A model generated the notes under the pieces. It was not told the DNA's origin. It made no database searches and saw only the letters and a list, made by a program, of their open reading frames with translations. The position numbers and the translations under genes were made by a program. From the NCBI RefSeq assembly GCF_029855045.1, contig NZ_CP123228.1, positions 2,480,001-2,544,000 of the forward strand: 64,000 bases of DNA, given 5' to 3'. Numbering within the stretch: the first letter of the stretch is position 1; every line of letters starts with the position of its first letter. This stretch comes from Piscinibacter sp. XHJ-5. GTDB lineage: Bacteria > Pseudomonadota > Gammaproteobacteria > Burkholderiales > Burkholderiaceae_C. Shown piece by piece: positions 23,480-34,228 of this stretch.

Positions 23480-24370
23480 ATGGCTGCAATCACCGCAAGC
23501 ATGGTCGCCGAGCTGCGCGCGAAGACCGACGCGCCGATGATGGAATGCAAGAAGGCCCTGACCGAGGCCGAGGGCAACATGGACCGTGCCGAGGAACTGC
23601 TGCGCGTCAAGCTCGGCAGCAAGGCTGGCAAGGCCGCTTCGCGTGTGACGGCCGAGGGCGTCGTTGCCGCTTTCGTCGAGGGCAGCACCGGCGCGCTGGT
23701 CGAGGTCAACTGTGAAACGGACTTCGTCTCGAAGAACGATTCCTTCCTGTCCTTCACGAAAGCGGTCGCCGAGCTCATCGCCAAGAATGATCCTGCCGAC
23801 GTCGCCGCGCTGTCGAACCTGCCGCATTCGCAGGACGGCTTCGGCCCGACCGTGGAAGACGTGCGCAAGGGACTGATCGGCAAGATCGGCGAGAACATGA
23901 CGATCCGCCGCTTCAAGCGCTACGCCGGCGGCGGCAAGCTCGCCAGCTACCTGCACGGCACGCGCATCGGCGTGATCGTCGAGTTCGAAGGTGACGACGT
24001 GGCGGCCAAGGACGTCGCGATGCACGTCGCCGCGATGAAGCCGGTGTCGCTGTCGTCCGCCGACGTGCCGGCCACGTTGATCGACAAGGAGCGCTCCATC
24101 GCCACGCAAAAGGCGGCCGAGTCGGGCAAGCCCGCCGACATCGTCGCCAAGATGGTTGAAGGCTCGGTGCAGAAGTACCTGAAGGAAGTGAGCCTGTTCA
24201 ACCAGGCTTTCGTGAAGAACGACAAGCAGACCGTCGAGCAGATGCTCAAGTCCGCGAACACGAAGGTGAAGGGCTTCACGCTGTATGTCGTCGGCGAGGG
24301 CATCGAGAAGAAGGCCGACGACTTCGCAGCCGAAGTGGCGGCGCAGGTGGCCGCCGCCAAGGGCGCGTGA
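23480..24370 (+). CDS. tsf: Translation elongation factor Ts
   Basis: EF-Ts is the guanine-nucleotide exchange factor of EF-Tu. The 296-residue product has the UBA-like N-terminus ([20 protein letters not shown]) and the EF-Ts signature ([16 protein letters not shown]). The paired core domains follow. A Shine-Dalgarno GGAGAAA precedes the ATG. It is the second gene of the rpsB-tsf-pyrH-frr series. Confidence 0.98.
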   Translation: MAAITASMVAELRAKTDAPMMECKKALTEAEGNMDRAEELLRVKLGSKAGKAASRVTAEGVVAAFVEGSTGALVEVNCETDFVSKNDSFLSFTKAVAELIAKNDPADVAALSNLPHSQDGFGPTVEDVRKGLIGKIGENMTIRRFKRYAGGGKLASYLHGTRIGVIVEFEGDDVAAKDVAMHVAAMKPVSLSSADVPATLIDKERSIATQKAAESGKPADIVAKMVEGSVQKYLKEVSLFNQAFVKNDKQTVEQMLKSANTKVKGFTLYVVGEGIEKKADDFAAEVAAQVAAAKGA

Positions 24371-24388
24371 TCGGCGAAGCGCTGTTTT

Positions 24389-24418
24389 CCGAGGGGTGAT
24401 GTCACCCCTCGGGCGTTT
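24389..24418 (+). terminator. Stem-loop downstream of tsf
   Basis: A 10-bp inverted repeat (CCGAGGGGTG/CACCCCTCGG with a 4-base loop, 24389-24412) is followed by GCGTTTAG. The T-run is short, so termination is likely to be partial; pyrH begins 40 bases further on. Confidence 0.6.
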
Positions 24419-24457
24419 AGACTTCGGCACGACAGACATACGACCACAGGAACCCGA

Positions 24458-25168
24458 ATGCCCGCCTACAAGCGCATCCTGCTGAAACTCTCCGGCGAGG
24501 CCCTCATGGGCGACGACGCCTACGGCATCAACCGCTCGACCATTGTCCGGATCGTGCGCGAAGTGCAGGAGATCACTCAGCTGGGCTGCGAGGTGGCGGT
24601 GGTGATCGGCGGCGGCAACATCTTCCGCGGCGTCGCGGGAGGCTCGGTCGGCATGGACCGCGCCACCGCCGACTACATGGGAATGCTGGCCACCGTGATG
24701 AACGCGCTCGCGCTGGCGGACACCATGCGCCAGGAGGGCATGACCGCGCGTGTCATGTCGGCCATCGGCATCGAGCAGGTCGTCGAGCCGTATGTCCGAC
24801 CGAAGGCGCTGCAATACCTCGAAGAGGGCAAGGTGGTCGTTTTCGCCGCGGGCACCGGCAATCCGTTCTTCACCACCGACACGGCAGCCGCGCTCCGTGG
24901 CGCCGAGATCGGCGCGCAGATCGTGCTCAAGGCGACCAAGGTGGACGGCGTCTACACCGCCGATCCGAGGAAGGATTCCAGCGCCACGCGCTACAGCGAG
25001 ATCAGCTTCGACGAGGCGATCACGAAGAACCTGCAGGTCCTCGACGCAACCGCCTTCGCGCTCTGCCGCGACCAGAAGCTGCCCATCAGGGTGTTCAGCA
25101 TCTTCAAACCCGGTGCGCTCAAGCGTGTCGTGCTGGGCGAGGACGAGGGCACCCTCGTTCATGTCTGA
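24458..25168 (+). CDS. pyrH: Uridylate kinase
   Basis: PyrH phosphorylates UMP to UDP; it is a hexameric amino-acid-kinase-fold enzyme, not related to eukaryotic UMP kinases. The 236-residue product shows [24 protein letters not shown], and [18 protein letters not shown]. Length and order (tsf-pyrH-frr) are standard. Confidence 0.98.
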   Translation: MPAYKRILLKLSGEALMGDDAYGINRSTIVRIVREVQEITQLGCEVAVVIGGGNIFRGVAGGSVGMDRATADYMGMLATVMNALALADTMRQEGMTARVMSAIGIEQVVEPYVRPKALQYLEEGKVVVFAAGTGNPFFTTDTAAALRGAEIGAQIVLKATKVDGVYTADPRKDSSATRYSEISFDEAITKNLQVLDATAFALCRDQKLPIRVFSIFKPGALKRVVLGEDEGTLVHV

Positions 25169-25180
25169 GGGGAAACAAGC

Positions 25181-25741
25181 ATGAGCATTGCCGACATCAA
25201 GAAGACCGCCGAGCAGAAGATGGCTCGTTCGGTGGAAGCGTTGAAGACCGAGCTGCAGAAGGTGCGCACCGGCCGCGCGCACCCCGGCATCCTCGACCAG
25301 GTGCACATCGACTACTACGGCTCGATGGTCCCGATCAGTCAGGTGGCCAACGTATCGCTGCTCGATGCGCGCACGATCAGCGTGCAGCCGTGGGAAAAGG
25401 GCATGGGGGCCAAGATCGAAAAGGCCATTCGCGAGAGCGACCTCGGCCTCAATCCGTCCGCACAGGGGGATCTGCTGCGCGTGCCGATGCCCCCGCTCAC
25501 CGAGGAGCGCCGCAAGGAGCTGTCCAAGGTCGTACGCCACGAGGGCGAAGACGCGAAGGTCGCCGTGCGCAACATCCGCCGCGATGCCAACGAGCACGCA
25601 AAGAAGCTTCTGAAGGACAAGGAGATCGGCGAGGACGAGGAGCGCCGTTCGCTGGACGAGGTGCAGAAGCTCACCGACCGCACCATCGCCGAGATCGATC
25701 GGCTCGTCACAGCCAAGGAAGCGGAGATCATGGCCGTCTGA
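25181..25741 (+). CDS. frr: Ribosome recycling factor
   Basis: RRF splits post-termination ribosomes with EF-G. The 186-residue product has the two-domain RRF signature: a three-helix bundle ([20 protein letters not shown]) and the C-terminal helices with [20 protein letters not shown] Shine-Dalgarno-like GAGGGG precedes the ATG. It lies 12 bases after pyrH. Confidence 0.98.
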   Translation: MSIADIKKTAEQKMARSVEALKTELQKVRTGRAHPGILDQVHIDYYGSMVPISQVANVSLLDARTISVQPWEKGMGAKIEKAIRESDLGLNPSAQGDLLRVPMPPLTEERRKELSKVVRHEGEDAKVAVRNIRRDANEHAKKLLKDKEIGEDEERRSLDEVQKLTDRTIAEIDRLVTAKEAEIMAV

Positions 25742-25772
25742 CGGCCGGTCTTCGCTCACACGCAGATCTCCC

Positions 25773-26504
25773 GTGGACTCGCAGGCCGCCATCCCGCGCC
25801 ACGTCGCCATCGTCATGGACGGCAACGGCCGATGGGCCCGCAAGCGCTTCATGCCGCGCTTCTTCGGCCACAAGGCAGGCGTCGATTCGCTGGTGAAGAC
25901 GGTGCTGGCCTGCGCCGACAGGGGCATCGAATACCTCACCGTGTATGCGTTCTCGTCGGAGAACTGGAAACGGCCCACCGAAGAGGTGTCCGGGCTGATG
26001 GGTCTCGTGCTCGTCGCAGTGGCCAAGTACCTCACCAAGCTGGCCGATCGCGGCGTGCGCATCCGGATCGTCGGCGACCGCAACCAGGTCTCCGACAAGT
26101 TGCGGGCCGCCTGGGAGCAGGCCGAGTCGCTGACGCGGGACAACAAGCGCATCACGCTGTCGGTGTGCTTCAACTACGGCGGGCGCTGGGACATCGTGCA
26201 GGCGTGCCGTCGGGCCATCGTCGACGGCGTACCGCCGGATCAGCTGGACGAAGCGCGGCTCAGCCGCTACATGGCCCTGAGCCACGCCCCCGATCCCGAT
26301 CTGCTGATCCGCACCGGCGGAGAGGTCCGCATCAGCAACTTCCTGCTGTGGCAGGCGGCCTATTCGGAGCTCGTGTTCACCGACTGCCTGTGGCCCGAGT
26401 TCGGCGACGCTGAACTCGACGCGGCGCTCGCCGAGTTCGCTCGCCGCGACCGCCGCTTCGGCGGCGTCAAGGACAGCGTGCCGCTCGAGGCCAAGCAGGC
26501 CTGA
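25773..26504 (+). CDS. uppS: Isoprenyl transferase / undecaprenyl diphosphate synthase
   Basis: UppS condenses isopentenyl diphosphate onto farnesyl diphosphate to make the C55 lipid carrier for peptidoglycan and O-antigen. The 243-residue product contains HVAIVMDGNGRWARKR with the catalytic Asp, the FSSENWKRP motif, and the C-terminal RTGGEVRISNFLLWQ. The start is GTG at 25773. The carrier it makes would also serve the GtrB-like enzyme at 42-43 kb. Confidence 0.97.
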   Translation: MDSQAAIPRHVAIVMDGNGRWARKRFMPRFFGHKAGVDSLVKTVLACADRGIEYLTVYAFSSENWKRPTEEVSGLMGLVLVAVAKYLTKLADRGVRIRIVGDRNQVSDKLRAAWEQAESLTRDNKRITLSVCFNYGGRWDIVQACRRAIVDGVPPDQLDEARLSRYMALSHAPDPDLLIRTGGEVRISNFLLWQAAYSELVFTDCLWPEFGDAELDAALAEFARRDRRFGGVKDSVPLEAKQA

Positions 26505-26520
26505 TGCACGGGCCCGCATC

Positions 26521-27357
26521 ATGCTGAAGCAGCGCGTCATCACCGCCGTCGTGCTGCTGGCCGTGCTCCTGCCTGCTCTGTTCGCGCCCATGGCCTGGCC
26601 GTTCGCCGTCCTCACGCTGGTGATGATCGGAGCGGCCGGATGGGAGTGGGCTCGCCTCAACGGAGTGGCGGGCGGCGGGGCGGTCTCGCTGGGGCTGGCG
26701 CTGGCCGGCGCCTGCGCCCTGGCACTGTGGACCGGCTGGGCGGCATCGGCGCCCCATCTCGCCTGGTGGCTGGCAACCCTCGTGTGGGTGCTCGGCGGCA
26801 TGTGGGCCCTGCGCGTCGGTCCGACCGGCTGGCCGGTCCTGTCGAAGGTGTTGCGCTGCGCGCTGGGGCTGGTGGCGCTGTGGACCGCCTGGCTGGCGCT
26901 GGCCAACGCGAAGTCCACCGGTGTCAATGCGATTCTCTCGATCTTCTGCCTCGTCTGGGCTGCCGACATAGCGGCCTACTTCGGTGGCCGGACTTTCGGC
27001 AAGCGCAAGCTCGCGCCGGCCATCAGTCCCGGCAAAAGCTGGGAAGGCGTGTGGAGCGGCATGGCCGGCGCCCTGGCGCTGGCTGTCGCGTGGCTGGCCA
27101 TCGACCGGTCCTTTGCGGTGGACTCGATGAGCCTCTACTCGATGCTGCGCGACCGCCTCGGCACCATCGGCCTCGTCGCGGGCACCGTGTTTCTCGCCGC
27201 CATGAGTGTCGTCGGCGACCTGGTCGAGTCGCTGGCCAAGCGCAGCGCCGGCGCCAAGGACAGCAGCCAGCTGCTGCCGGGTCATGGCGGGGTGCTGGAC
27301 CGTATCGACGCACTGCTGCCGGTGTTTCCGCTGGCGCTTGCGCTGACCTCCCTCTGA
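26521..27357 (+). CDS. cdsA: Phosphatidate cytidylyltransferase
   Basis: CdsA makes CDP-diacylglycerol, the precursor of all phospholipids. The 278-residue product is very hydrophobic, with about eight predicted membrane segments. It ends with the CDP-alcohol signature region ([20 protein letters not shown], then [15 protein letters not shown]). It lies 16 bases after uppS and 13 before dxr. Confidence 0.96.
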   Translation: MLKQRVITAVVLLAVLLPALFAPMAWPFAVLTLVMIGAAGWEWARLNGVAGGGAVSLGLALAGACALALWTGWAASAPHLAWWLATLVWVLGGMWALRVGPTGWPVLSKVLRCALGLVALWTAWLALANAKSTGVNAILSIFCLVWAADIAAYFGGRTFGKRKLAPAISPGKSWEGVWSGMAGALALAVAWLAIDRSFAVDSMSLYSMLRDRLGTIGLVAGTVFLAAMSVVGDLVESLAKRSAGAKDSSQLLPGHGGVLDRIDALLPVFPLALALTSL

Positions 27358-27370
27358 TCAAAGCTGTCCC

Positions 27371-28561
27371 ATGTCGTTCGTCCAGCGTGTCTGCATCCTC
27401 GGCTCCACCGGTTCGGTGGGCGTCAGCACGCTCGACGTGCTGGCGCGGCACCGCGAGCGCTTCGAGGTGATCGCGCTCACCGCGCACAGCCGCACCGACG
27501 AGCTCTTTGCGCAGTGCGTGCAGTGGCGTCCGCGCTTTGCCGCCGTCCCGCAAGCGGCCCAGGCGCAGGCTTTGCAGCGGCGCCTGCGCGAGGCGCAGTG
27601 CAGCACCGAGGTCCTGGTCGGCGCGCAGGCGCTGTGCGAGCTGGCGGCGCATCCCGACGTGGACTCGGTGATGGCCGCCATCGTCGGCGCCGCAGGGCTG
27701 GCGCCTTGCCTTGCCGCCGCGCGCGCCGGCAAGCGGCTGCTGCTGGCCAACAAGGAAGCGCTGGTGGTCGGCGGGGCGCTCTTCATGCAGGCGGTCCGCG
27801 AAGGCGGGGCGCTGCTGCTGCCCATCGACAGCGAACATTCGGCGATATTCCAATGCCTGCCGGAGGACCGCAGCACCTGGGGTCAACGCATCGACCACCT
27901 GCTGCTCACCGCGTCGGGTGGGCCATTTCGCACGCGCGATCCGGCGACGCTCGCGAGCGTGACACCGGACGAAGCCTGCGCACATCCCAACTGGGTGATG
28001 GGCCGCAAGATCTCGGTCGATTCCGCGACCATGATGAACAAGGCGCTCGAAGTCATCGAGGCGCGTTGGCTGTTCGACCTCACGCCCGAGAAGGTGAGGG
28101 TGGTGATCCACCCGCAGAGCATCGTCCATTCGATGGTCGTCTGCCGCGACAACTCGGTGCTGGCGCAGCTCGGCACGCCCGACATGCGCGTGCCGATCGC
28201 CTATGGACTGGCGTTCCCCGAGCGCGTCGAATCCGGCGCGGCAGCGCTCGACTTCACCGCGCTGGCGAGCCTCACCTTCGAGGCGCCCGACTTCACGCGC
28301 TACCCCGGGCTGCAGCTCGCCTGGGACACCCTGCGCGGTCCGGCGGGCAGCACCGCGGTGCTGAATGCGGCGAACGAGGAGGCGGTGGCGGCGTTCCTCG
28401 CCGGAACCATCCGCTTCGATCAGATTCACAACGTCAATGCCCGCACGCTGGACGCGGTGCTCGTCGCCGCCGACGAAGCCGCCACTGTCGAAGGGTTGAT
28501 GCAACTGGATGACCGCTCACGCCAGGCGGCACGGCAACAGATCGAGCGCTTCGCCAGATGA
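27371..28561 (+). CDS. dxr: 1-deoxy-D-xylulose 5-phosphate reductoisomerase
   Basis: Dxr (IspC) catalyses the committed step of the MEP pathway, using NADPH. The 396-residue product has the NADPH fold ([18 protein letters not shown]), the [12 protein letters not shown] motif, and the metal/substrate site [13 protein letters not shown]. It also carries the flexible-loop motif [20 protein letters not shown]. The stop overlaps the rseP start by 4 bases (ATGA). Confidence 0.98.
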   Translation: MSFVQRVCILGSTGSVGVSTLDVLARHRERFEVIALTAHSRTDELFAQCVQWRPRFAAVPQAAQAQALQRRLREAQCSTEVLVGAQALCELAAHPDVDSVMAAIVGAAGLAPCLAAARAGKRLLLANKEALVVGGALFMQAVREGGALLLPIDSEHSAIFQCLPEDRSTWGQRIDHLLLTASGGPFRTRDPATLASVTPDEACAHPNWVMGRKISVDSATMMNKALEVIEARWLFDLTPEKVRVVIHPQSIVHSMVVCRDNSVLAQLGTPDMRVPIAYGLAFPERVESGAAALDFTALASLTFEAPDFTRYPGLQLAWDTLRGPAGSTAVLNAANEEAVAAFLAGTIRFDQIHNVNARTLDAVLVAADEAATVEGLMQLDDRSRQAARQQIERFAR

Positions 28562-29925
28562 TCACGCTTCTCGCATTCATCGTCACGCTGGGCGTCCTCA
28601 TCGTCATCCACGAGTACGGGCACTATCGCGTGGCGGTCGCCTGCGACGTGAAGGTGCAGCGCTTCTCGGTGGGCTTCGGTCGGACCCTGTGGCGGCGGCA
28701 GGCGACGCCCGACAGCACCGAGTTCGTCGTCGCGGCGCTGCCCTTGGGCGGCTACGTCAAGATGCTCGACGAGCGAGAAGGCGAAGTGCGCCCCGAGGAA
28801 CGCCACCGCGCATTCAACAACAAGCCCCTGTGGCAGCGCACGGCCATCGTGTCGGCCGGTCCGATCGCCAACCTTCTCCTGGCCGTGGTGCTTTACGCGG
28901 CCGCCAACTGGATCGGCATCGACGAGCCCAAGGCGCTGCTCGGCGCACCTCCTGCAGGCAGCCTCGCCGAGCGAGCCGGCGTCCGGGCCGGCGACTGGGC
29001 GCGCTCAGTGTCGAACGACGGCAACGACTGGCGCGAGCTGCGCTCCATGACGGATCTGCGCTGGGAGATCACGCAGGCCGTTCTGCACGGCGAGCCGCTC
29101 CACCTGAGCGTGGCCAACGCCAATGGCCGCAGCGAGCGTGGCGTGGTGCTCCCGCTCGACAAGCTCGACTCCAGAGAGCTCGATGCGCAGCTCATGCGCC
29201 GCATCGGCCTCGGCCAGACCTACAGCGAGCCGGTCATCGACAGCGTGGCGCCGGCCGGGCCTGCCGCGCGGGCGGGACTGCTGCCCGGCGATCGCGTGCT
29301 GAGCATCGATGGGCAAGCCATTTCCGATCGATCCCGTCTGATCGAGCTGATCCGCGCAAGCGGTGCCGAGGGCGAGCCGCGGACGATGGCCTGGCGGATC
29401 GAGCGCAGCGGGCAGACCCTGGATCTCGAGGTCAAGCCGGCACTGGTCGGCGAGGGCGACAAGCGCATCGCGCGCATCGAAGCGGCCATCGGCAAGCGTC
29501 CCGACATGGTGCTCGTGCAATACGGCTTCCTCGAAGGACTGTCGCAGGCTGCGACACGGACCTGGGAGATGTCGGCCCTGACGCTGAAGATGCTCGGCAA
29601 GATGCTGATCGGCCAGGCTTCGCTGAAGAACCTCAGCGGACCGCTGACGATCGCCGACTACGCCGGCCAATCGGTGCAGCTCGGCCTCGCGTACTACCTC
29701 GGCTTTCTTGCCGTCGTCAGCGTGAGTCTCGGCGTGCTGAATCTGCTGCCGCTGCCGATGCTCGATGGCGGACACCTGATGTATTATCTTTTCGAAGCAG
29801 TGACAGGGCGGCCGGTCTCGCAGCAGTGGCTGGAACGGCTGCAGCGAGGCGGTGTGGCCATCATGCTCGTGATGATGTCGCTCGCTCTCTACAACGACGT
29901 GGCCCGCCTTCTGGGCCTGCACTGA
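28558..29925 (+). CDS. rseP: Site-2 zinc metalloprotease RseP
   Basis: RseP is an intramembrane protease that cleaves anti-sigma factors in the envelope stress response and clears signal-peptide remnants. The 455-residue product has the zinc motif HEYGH in the first membrane helix at about 17-26. PDZ domains occupy the periplasmic middle (for example [20 protein letters not shown]). The third metal ligand is in [16 protein letters not shown]. It lies directly before bamA, the usual envelope-biogenesis order. Confidence 0.96.
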   Translation: MITLLAFIVTLGVLIVIHEYGHYRVAVACDVKVQRFSVGFGRTLWRRQATPDSTEFVVAALPLGGYVKMLDEREGEVRPEERHRAFNNKPLWQRTAIVSAGPIANLLLAVVLYAAANWIGIDEPKALLGAPPAGSLAERAGVRAGDWARSVSNDGNDWRELRSMTDLRWEITQAVLHGEPLHLSVANANGRSERGVVLPLDKLDSRELDAQLMRRIGLGQTYSEPVIDSVAPAGPAARAGLLPGDRVLSIDGQAISDRSRLIELIRASGAEGEPRTMAWRIERSGQTLDLEVKPALVGEGDKRIARIEAAIGKRPDMVLVQYGFLEGLSQAATRTWEMSALTLKMLGKMLIGQASLKNLSGPLTIADYAGQSVQLGLAYYLGFLAVVSVSLGVLNLLPLPMLDGGHLMYYLFEAVTGRPVSQQWLERLQRGGVAIMLVMMSLALYNDVARLLGLH

Positions 29926-29936
29926 TCCCTCCCCGA

Positions 29937-32240
29937 ATGCGTGTGCCTCATCGCCTGAGTTCGTTTCGTCCTACCGTTTTGTCCATCGCCTTGGCCGCCG
30001 CGTTGCAGGCCGGATCGGCCTGGGCGGTCGAACCCTTCCAGCTGAAGGACATCCGGGTCGAAGGCCTGCAACGCACCGATGCAGGCACTGTCTTCGCATC
30101 GCTGCCCTTTCGCATCGGCGACACCTACAACGACGAGAAGGGCGCCGCCGCGCTGCGCGCGCTGTTCGCGACCGGCCTGTTCAAGGACGTGCGGCTCGAA
30201 GTCGAGGAAGGCGTGGTCATCGTCATCGTCGAAGAGCGGCCGGTCATCGCGAGCATCGACTTTCGCGGGCTGAAGGAGTTCGACAAGGACACGCTCGCCA
30301 AGTCGCTGAAGGACTTCGGTATCGGCGAAGGGCTTCCGTTCGACAAGGCGCTCGCCGATCGTGCCGAGCAGGAACTGAAGCGCCAGTACCTGACGCGCAG
30401 CCTCTACGGCGCCGAGGTGGTGACCACGGTCACGCCGCAGGAGCGCAACCGGGTCAACGTGACGTTCACGATCACCGAAGGAACGGCAGCGCGCATCAGC
30501 GAGATCCGCATCGTCGGCAACAAGGTGTTCTCCGAGAGCACGCTGAAGGGCCTGTTCGACCTCAACGACGGCGGCTGGCTGAACTGGTACACCAAGGCCG
30601 ACCGCTATTCGCGCGCCAAGCTGAATGCCGACCTCGAGACGCTGCGCGCGTACTACCTGAACCGCGGCTACCTCGAGTTCAACGTCGATTCGACCCAGGT
30701 CGCGATCTCGCCCGACAAGCAGGACATCACGATCACGATCAATGTCTCCGAGGGCCAGCCCTACACGGTGACCGCGGTCAAGCTCGAGGGCGACTACCTC
30801 GGCAAGGACGAAGACTTCAAGACACTCGTCACCATCAAGCCCGGACAGCCGTATCGCGCCGAGGCCGTGGCCGAGACGACCAAGGCCTTCGTCGAGCGCT
30901 TCGGCACCTTTGGTTATGCCTTCGCGCGCATCGACGCGCGTCCCGAGATCGACCGCACCACCGGCCAGGTGGTGCTGACGCTGGTGGCCGAGCCCGCGCG
31001 GCGAGTCTACGTTCGCCGCATCAACGTGGCGGGCAACAGCCGCACGCGTGACGAAGTCGTGCGCCGCGAGTTCCGCCAGTTCGAGTCGTCGTGGTACGAC
31101 GGCCGCAAGATCAAGCTCTCGCGCGATCGCGTCGATCGGCTCGGCTATTTCAGCGAAGTCAACGTCGAGACCAACGAGGTTCCGGGCTCCATCGACCAGG
31201 TCGACCTGACGATCACCATCAAAGAGAAGGCCACCGGCAACCTGTTGCTCGGCGCCGGCTTCTCCAGCGCGGACAAGCTGTCCTTCACTGCCTCGGTCAA
31301 GCAGGACAACATCTTCGGCTCGGGCAACTATCTGGGCATCGAGCTCAACACCAGCCGGTCGCAGCGCACCGTGGTGCTGAGCACGGTGGATCCGTACTTC
31401 ACGATCGACGGAATTTCGCGCGCATTCGACATCTACTACCGCACCGTCAAGCCGCTGAACAGCCAAGGCGAGGAATACGAACTGGTCACCCCCGGGGCAT
31501 CCATTCGCTTCGGCGTGCCCTTCAGCGAGCTCGACACGGTGTTCTTCGGCGTCGGCGTGGAGCGCACGCAGATCAAGGGCGACGCGGCACTGCCCCAGAA
31601 CTACTTCAACTACCGCGAGAACTTCGGTGCCACCAGCACCACCGTGCCGCTCACCGTCGGCTGGACCCGCGATGGCCGGGACAGCGCGCTGGTGCCCACG
31701 CAAGGCCGCTACATGCGCCTCAATCTCGAAGCGGGCCTGCTGGGCGATGCGCGCTATTGGCGCGCCAACACGCAGTTCCAGCAGTACATCCCGCTGACGC
31801 GCCGCTTCACGCTCGGCGTCAACGCGGAGCTCGGATGGGGCAAGGGACTCGGCGGCAAGCCCTATCCGATCTTCAAGAACTTCTATGGCGGCGGCCTCGG
31901 CACGGTGCGTGCCTTCGACCAGGGCTCGCTGGGTCCGGTCGACGTGATCGGCGCCTACATCGGCGGCAATCGCCGACTCAACATCAACAGCGAGCTGTAC
32001 CTGCCGGTGCCGGGCACCGGCAACGACCGCACGCTGCGCTGGTTCACCTATGTCGACGTCGGCAACGTCTGGGGCGAGAACGAAAAGATCAACGCGGACA
32101 GCCTGCGCGCGTCGGCCGGTCTGGGCGTGAGCTGGATCTCTCCGGTCGGTCCGCTGAAGCTCAGCTACGGCACGCCGATCCGCAAACAGCCGGGCGATAG
32201 AATCCAGCGACTTCAATTCCAGATCGGGACTGCGTTCTAA
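29937..32240 (+). CDS. bamA: Outer membrane protein assembly factor BamA
   Basis: BamA is the essential Omp85 insertase of the outer membrane. The 767-residue product has a signal peptide (cleavage about AWA|VEP near residue 30), five POTRA domains to about residue 420, and a 16-strand C-terminal barrel ending in phenylalanine. The conserved loop-6 motif reads VRAF rather than the usual VRGF/VRGY. ATG 29937 was preferred because the signal peptide follows at once; the frame is open far upstream but that part is antisense-like shadow of rseP. The skp/ompH start overlaps its TAA. Confidence 0.97.
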   Translation: MRVPHRLSSFRPTVLSIALAAALQAGSAWAVEPFQLKDIRVEGLQRTDAGTVFASLPFRIGDTYNDEKGAAALRALFATGLFKDVRLEVEEGVVIVIVEERPVIASIDFRGLKEFDKDTLAKSLKDFGIGEGLPFDKALADRAEQELKRQYLTRSLYGAEVVTTVTPQERNRVNVTFTITEGTAARISEIRIVGNKVFSESTLKGLFDLNDGGWLNWYTKADRYSRAKLNADLETLRAYYLNRGYLEFNVDSTQVAISPDKQDITITINVSEGQPYTVTAVKLEGDYLGKDEDFKTLVTIKPGQPYRAEAVAETTKAFVERFGTFGYAFARIDARPEIDRTTGQVVLTLVAEPARRVYVRRINVAGNSRTRDEVVRREFRQFESSWYDGRKIKLSRDRVDRLGYFSEVNVETNEVPGSIDQVDLTITIKEKATGNLLLGAGFSSADKLSFTASVKQDNIFGSGNYLGIELNTSRSQRTVVLSTVDPYFTIDGISRAFDIYYRTVKPLNSQGEEYELVTPGASIRFGVPFSELDTVFFGVGVERTQIKGDAALPQNYFNYRENFGATSTTVPLTVGWTRDGRDSALVPTQGRYMRLNLEAGLLGDARYWRANTQFQQYIPLTRRFTLGVNAELGWGKGLGGKPYPIFKNFYGGGLGTVRAFDQGSLGPVDVIGAYIGGNRRLNINSELYLPVPGTGNDRTLRWFTYVDVGNVWGENEKINADSLRASAGLGVSWISPVGPLKLSYGTPIRKQPGDRIQRLQFQIGTAF

Positions 32241-32752
32241 TGAAACTCTCTGTTGCACGAATGGCGGCCGCCTTGGCCGTGGCAGCTGCCGCGGTCGGCG
32301 TGCAGGCGCAGGAACTGAAGATCGGATACGTCAACAGTGACAAGGTGCTGCGCGAGGCGACGCCGGCGAAGGCCGCCCAGGCCAAGCTGGAGCAGGAGTT
32401 CGGCAAGCGCGACCGCGAGCTCAACGATCTGGCCACGCGCCTCAAGGCCGCGGCGGACAAGCTCGAGAAGGACGCCCCCACGCTGCCCGAGGCCGAGCGC
32501 AACCGCCGCCAGCGGGAGCTCGTCGACCAGGACCGCGAGATCCAGCGCAAGCGGCGCGAATTCCAGGAGGACCTCAACCAGCGCAAGAACGAGGAACTCG
32601 CTTCCGTCGTCGAGCGCGCCAACAAGGTCATCAAGCAGATCTTCGAAGCCGAGAAGTACGACCTGATCCTGCAGGAAGCCGTCTTCGCCGGCCCGCGCGC
32701 CGACATCACCGACAAGGTGATCCGCGCGCTCAACGCCCAAGGCGGCAAGTGA
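32240..32752 (+). CDS. skp: Periplasmic chaperone Skp/OmpH
   Basis: Skp is a trimeric jellyfish-shaped chaperone that carries unfolded outer-membrane proteins to BamA. The 170-residue product has a signal peptide (cleavage after VQA near residue 23), a short beta region (LKIGYVNSDKVL), and a long charged coiled-coil from about residue 45 to 125. It overlaps the bamA stop by one base (TAATG), so the two are coupled. Confidence 0.94.
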   Translation: MKLSVARMAAALAVAAAAVGVQAQELKIGYVNSDKVLREATPAKAAQAKLEQEFGKRDRELNDLATRLKAAADKLEKDAPTLPEAERNRRQRELVDQDREIQRKRREFQEDLNQRKNEELASVVERANKVIKQIFEAEKYDLILQEAVFAGPRADITDKVIRALNAQGGK

Positions 32753-33781
32753 TTGGCGCATGAGTTCGCGCTGGGCGAGATCGCGGCTCATCTGGGCGGC
32801 GAACTGATCGGCGACCCGTCGCTTCGCATCAGCCGCATCGGCCCGCTGGAGGGCGCCACGCCCTCCACGATTTCCTTCCTCTCCAACCCCCGCTACCAGT
32901 CCCAGCTCGCACAGTCGCGGGCGGCATGCGTCATCGTCGCGCCGGCGCTGCGCGATGCGGCCACGGCGCGCGGTGCCGCACTGGTGCTGCCCGACCCCTA
33001 CCTCGGCTTCGCCCGCCTGACCCAATGGTGGGCGGCGCGCACGCGTGCGCCCGCACCCCGCGGCGTGCATCCGGGCGCGGTCGTCGACCCCGGCGCACGG
33101 CTGGGCGCCGACGTCGCCATCGGGCCGCTGGCCGTCGTCGAAGCGGACGCCGCGATCGGCGACGGCGCGACGATAGGCGCGCACTGCGTCGTCGGCGTGG
33201 GCGCCTCGGTGGGCGAGGGCACACGGCTCGCGGCGCGTGTCGTGCTCGGCCACGGTTGCCGCATCGGCGCCCGAGGCATCGTGCACAGCGGCGTGGTCAT
33301 CGGTGCCGACGGGTTCGGCTTCGCACCCGTGCAGGGCCGATGGGAGAAGATCGAGCAACTGGGCAACGTGGTCATCGGCGACGACGTCGAGATCGGCGCC
33401 AACACCTGCATCGACCGCGGCGCATTGGACGACACCGTCATCGAAGACGGCGTCAAGCTCGACAACCTGATCCAGATCGGTCACAACGTGCGCGTCGGCG
33501 CGCACACCGCGATGGCGGGCTGCGTCGGCGTGGCGGGCAGCGCGGTGATCGGCGCCCACTGCACGCTGGGCGGCGGCGCCATCGTGCTGGGACACCTGAC
33601 GCTCGCCGACCACGTGAGCATCTCGGCGGCGTCGGTCGTGATGCGCTCGATTTCCAAGCCGGGCCACTACAGCGGCGTGTTCCCCATCGACGACAATGCG
33701 GCCTGGGAGAAGAACGCCGCCACGCTGCGCCAGTTGCACGCCCTGCGAGACCGGCTGAGAGCGCTCGAGAAGAAATCATGA
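32753..33781 (+). CDS. lpxD: UDP-3-O-(3-hydroxymyristoyl)glucosamine N-acyltransferase LpxD
   Basis: LpxD adds the second acyl chain in lipid A synthesis. The 342-residue product has an N-terminal UDP-binding domain and a long left-handed beta-helix of hexapeptide repeats. The catalytic histidine lies in [19 protein letters not shown]. The start appears to be TTG at 32753, immediately after the skp stop, giving [18 protein letters not shown]; no in-frame ATG exists nearby. The end overlaps fabZ. Confidence 0.95.
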   Translation: MAHEFALGEIAAHLGGELIGDPSLRISRIGPLEGATPSTISFLSNPRYQSQLAQSRAACVIVAPALRDAATARGAALVLPDPYLGFARLTQWWAARTRAPAPRGVHPGAVVDPGARLGADVAIGPLAVVEADAAIGDGATIGAHCVVGVGASVGEGTRLAARVVLGHGCRIGARGIVHSGVVIGADGFGFAPVQGRWEKIEQLGNVVIGDDVEIGANTCIDRGALDDTVIEDGVKLDNLIQIGHNVRVGAHTAMAGCVGVAGSAVIGAHCTLGGGAIVLGHLTLADHVSISAASVVMRSISKPGHYSGVFPIDDNAAWEKNAATLRQLHALRDRLRALEKKS

Positions 33782-34218
33782 TGGACATTCACGAAATCCT
33801 GAAGAAGCTGCCGCACCGCTATCCGATCCTGCTGGTGGATCGGGTGCTGGAGCTCGACAAGGGCAAGCGCATCAAGGCGATCAAGAACGTCTCGATCAAC
33901 GAGCAGTTTTTCCAGGGCCACTTTCCGCACCGTCCGGTGATGCCCGGCGTGCTGATGCTGGAGGCGCTGGCGCAGGCCGCGGCGCTGCTGTCGTTCGAGT
34001 CGCTCGGCAAGGTGCCCGACGACAAGACCGTCTACTACTTCGCCGGCATCGACGGAGCCCGCTTCAAGCGTCCGGTGGAACCGGGCGACCAGCTCACCCT
34101 CGACGTCACCCTCGACCGCGCCAAGGCCGGTGTCTTCAAGTACACCGCGCGTGCGCTGGTCGGCGAGGAGCTCGCGGTCGAAGCGCAGCTCATGTGCACG
34201 ATGCGCACCATCGCCTGA
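33778..34218 (+). CDS. fabZ: 3-hydroxyacyl-[acyl-carrier-protein] dehydratase FabZ
   Basis: FabZ is a hot-dog-fold dehydratase of fatty acid elongation; sitting between lpxD and lpxA it competes for the same 3-hydroxyacyl-ACP pool. The 146-residue product has the catalytic His region [20 protein letters not shown] and [18 protein letters not shown]. Two consecutive ATG codons (33778, 33781) could start it. It overlaps the lpxD stop. Confidence 0.97.
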   Translation: MMDIHEILKKLPHRYPILLVDRVLELDKGKRIKAIKNVSINEQFFQGHFPHRPVMPGVLMLEALAQAAALLSFESLGKVPDDKTVYYFAGIDGARFKRPVEPGDQLTLDVTLDRAKAGVFKYTARALVGEELAVEAQLMCTMRTIA

Positions 34219-34228
34219 GAGCACGTCC

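Noticed and set aside
28509-29936. Upstream in-frame extension of bamA through rseP
   Set aside because: The stretch is a frame shadow of rseP; bamA begins with a clear signal peptide at 29937.
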